A stretch of DNA of 64,000 bases. It comes from Bacillus sp. (in: firmicutes) (GTDB lineage Bacteria > Bacillota > Bacilli > Bacillales > Bacillaceae). A program made the translations under genes and the position numbers. The notes below the pieces were generated by a model. The model had not been told where the DNA came from, made no database searches, and worked only from the letters and a program-made list of their open reading frames with translations. Positions 62,931 through 64,000 of the stretch are shown here, one piece after another (the stretch's first letter is position 1; each line of letters starts with the position of its first letter). The stretch covers positions 1 to 64,000 of the forward strand of contig JAPSLL010000006.1 in NCBI GenBank assembly GCA_031180805.1, in the 5' to 3' direction.

Positions 62931-64000
62931 ATGAATGTAAAAGTTTTTATACTTGCATTGTCAACTGTCGCAGTTGGACTTGTTGAATTAATTGTAGGTG
63001 GGATCCTACCAACGATTGCAAATGATTTTCATATCTCATTAAGCACTGCAGGCCAGCTTATTACTGTTTTCGCACTAATTTATGCTGTTGCTGGCCCTGT
63101 ACTCCTTGTCATAACTAGCAAAGTAGAGCGAAAAAAGCTCTATCTTGCTTCCTTGTTTGTTTTCTTTATCGGGAATATGATGACGTATTTTAGTACGAGT
63201 TTTACCGTTTTGATGATGGCAAGAGTTTTAACTGCAATGAGTACAGCATTGATCGTTGTGTTATCGTTAACGATCGCTGCTAAAATTGTTGCTCCAAAAC
63301 ATCGTGCTAAAGCTTTAGGGCTTATTTATATGGGCATTAGCTCGTCACTTGTGATGGGTGTACCGCTTGGAATCTTGATCTCCAATTCATTTGGGTGGCG
63401 TGTTATTTTCCTTGGAATTGCCATTTTATCCATTGGTTCTTTTTTGCTTATTTCAATCTTTTTGGAGCAAATTCCTGGGGAAAAGACGATTCCACTTTCA
63501 CAACAACTACGGGCTGTCGGCAGCGCAAAGATAGGCAGTGCTCACCTTGCAACAATGTTTATGCTAGCAGGACATTATACGCTTTACGCCTATTTCACTC
63601 CGTTTTTACAATCGGAACTTCATTTAAATTCCAATTGGATTAGTATTTGTTATTTAATATTTGGGATTGCAGCAGTTAGCGGCGGCGCCTTTGGGGGTAT
63701 ATTATCAGATTCGATTGGAGCACGTAAAAGCATTTTCGTTGTAATTAGTGCATTTGCTATAGTGCTATTTATATTGCCATTTACGACTTTTTCATTGTTC
63801 CTTTTCATACCGATGATGATGGTCTGGGCGGCTTTAAGCTGGAGTTTGGCACCACCTCAACAAAGTTACTTAATTCAAACAGATCCTGCTACTTCTGACA
63901 TACAGCAAAGCTTTAATAACTCTGCTTTACAAATCGGTATTTCCCTTGGTTCAGCATTCGGTGGCATCGTGTTAAACCAAACAGGTACTGTATCTAAAAC
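62931..64000 (+). CDS. pbuE: PbuE-type purine efflux transporter, 3' end cut by window edge
   Basis: Major facilitator that exports purine bases and nucleosides. It begins [20 protein letters not shown] and shows the DHA1 pattern: [20 protein letters not shown] after helix 1, [40 protein letters not shown] and [13 protein letters not shown]. About 356 codons are present; PbuE has about 388, so only the end is missing. AAGGAAGG lies ahead of the ATG. It is absent from the ORF track because it runs off the edge. The riboswitch upstream confirms the assignment. Confidence 0.92.
   Translation, partial: MNVKVFILALSTVAVGLVELIVGGILPTIANDFHISLSTAGQLITVFALIYAVAGPVLLVITSKVERKKLYLASLFVFFIGNMMTYFSTSFTVLMMARVLTAMSTALIVVLSLTIAAKIVAPKHRAKALGLIYMGISSSLVMGVPLGILISNSFGWRVIFLGIAILSIGSFLLISIFLEQIPGEKTIPLSQQLRAVGSAKIGSAHLATMFMLAGHYTLYAYFTPFLQSELHLNSNWISICYLIFGIAAVSGGAFGGILSDSIGARKSIFVVISAFAIVLFILPFTTFSLFLFIPMMMVWAALSWSLAPPQQSYLIQTDPATSDIQQSFNNSALQIGISLGSAFGGIVLNQTGTVSK

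Noticed and set aside
63395-63643. 82-aa plus-strand ORF
   Set aside because: Out-of-frame reading inside pbuE.
1-64000. CRISPR array, tRNA, rRNA, prophage or IS
   Set aside because: No regularly spaced repeats, no cloverleaf or rRNA signature and no transposase or phage genes were found.

Overview
The window is AT-rich chromosomal DNA from a spore-forming member of the Bacillaceae. The evidence is a YjcZ-type micro-ORF with a sigma-K-like promoter, a CotF-family coat protein, MhqO/MhqD, YwiC, an AdeC/GuaD pair and a PbuE-type leader, together with AGGAGG-like ribosome sites and Firmicute T-box and purine riboswitches. The exact genus cannot be fixed from the sequence. I see no rRNA, tRNA, prophage, insertion sequence or CRISPR array.

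Layout. 0-5 kb: partial aldo/keto reductase, YjcZ, an SRAP abasic-site protein, a quinone-detoxification operon (mhqO-mhqD) with a very clear promoter and MhqR-type operator, and two coat-like genes. 5-8 kb: a MocR-type regulator divergent from a HisC-type aminotransferase. 8-16 kb: remains of an anaerobic/nitrate respiration set (a broken ric/scdA behind a perfect Fnr box, a NarK transporter fused to a PAS domain, and a three-gene YwiC operon behind a second perfect Fnr box), interleaved with an orphan MreC-like gene and an LtaS-type synthase. 16-31 kb: leuA under a Leu-type T-box, a lipoprotein cyclophilin, a secreted zincin behind a 16-bp perfect palindrome, a SWIM-SNF2 helicase, CcdA, a CzrA/CadA-type zinc efflux pair and an SF1 helicase. 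31-45 kb: HAD phosphatases, a LacI regulator, VanW and VanZ proteins, ilvE, a GNAT enzyme, a hydrolase, an aminotransferase with a damaged 5' end, and a DUF4317 protein. 45-54 kb: a PAS-GAF-GGDEF-EAL protein and a 2007-residue wall-anchored phosphoesterase. 54-64 kb: purine salvage (guaD-adeC behind a TnrA-like box), a GH4 glycosidase, a stretch with several genes broken by single stop codons, and finally a purine riboswitch with the start of pbuE.

Three connected themes stand out. First, the two LPNTA-anchored surface proteins (37.4-39.5 kb and 47.6-53.6 kb) share a promoter layout of four TTHAYA-like repeats at 11-nt spacing ending 7 nt before TATAAA, which is the layout of PhoP-activated promoters. 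This suggests a phosphate-starvation programme of wall-bound phosphoesterases attached by a class D-type sortase. Second, the pbuE leader is almost the textbook adenine switch, but the base that reads the ligand is C instead of U, so it should read guanine. The terminator's other strand still matches the U version, as if the change were recent. Third, at least five genes carry in-frame stops or frameshifts, clustered at 8-9 kb and 58-63 kb, which indicates active gene decay or local consensus errors.

Coordinates were read by eye from the sequence and the ORF track. Starts were moved to the best ribosome site where stated.
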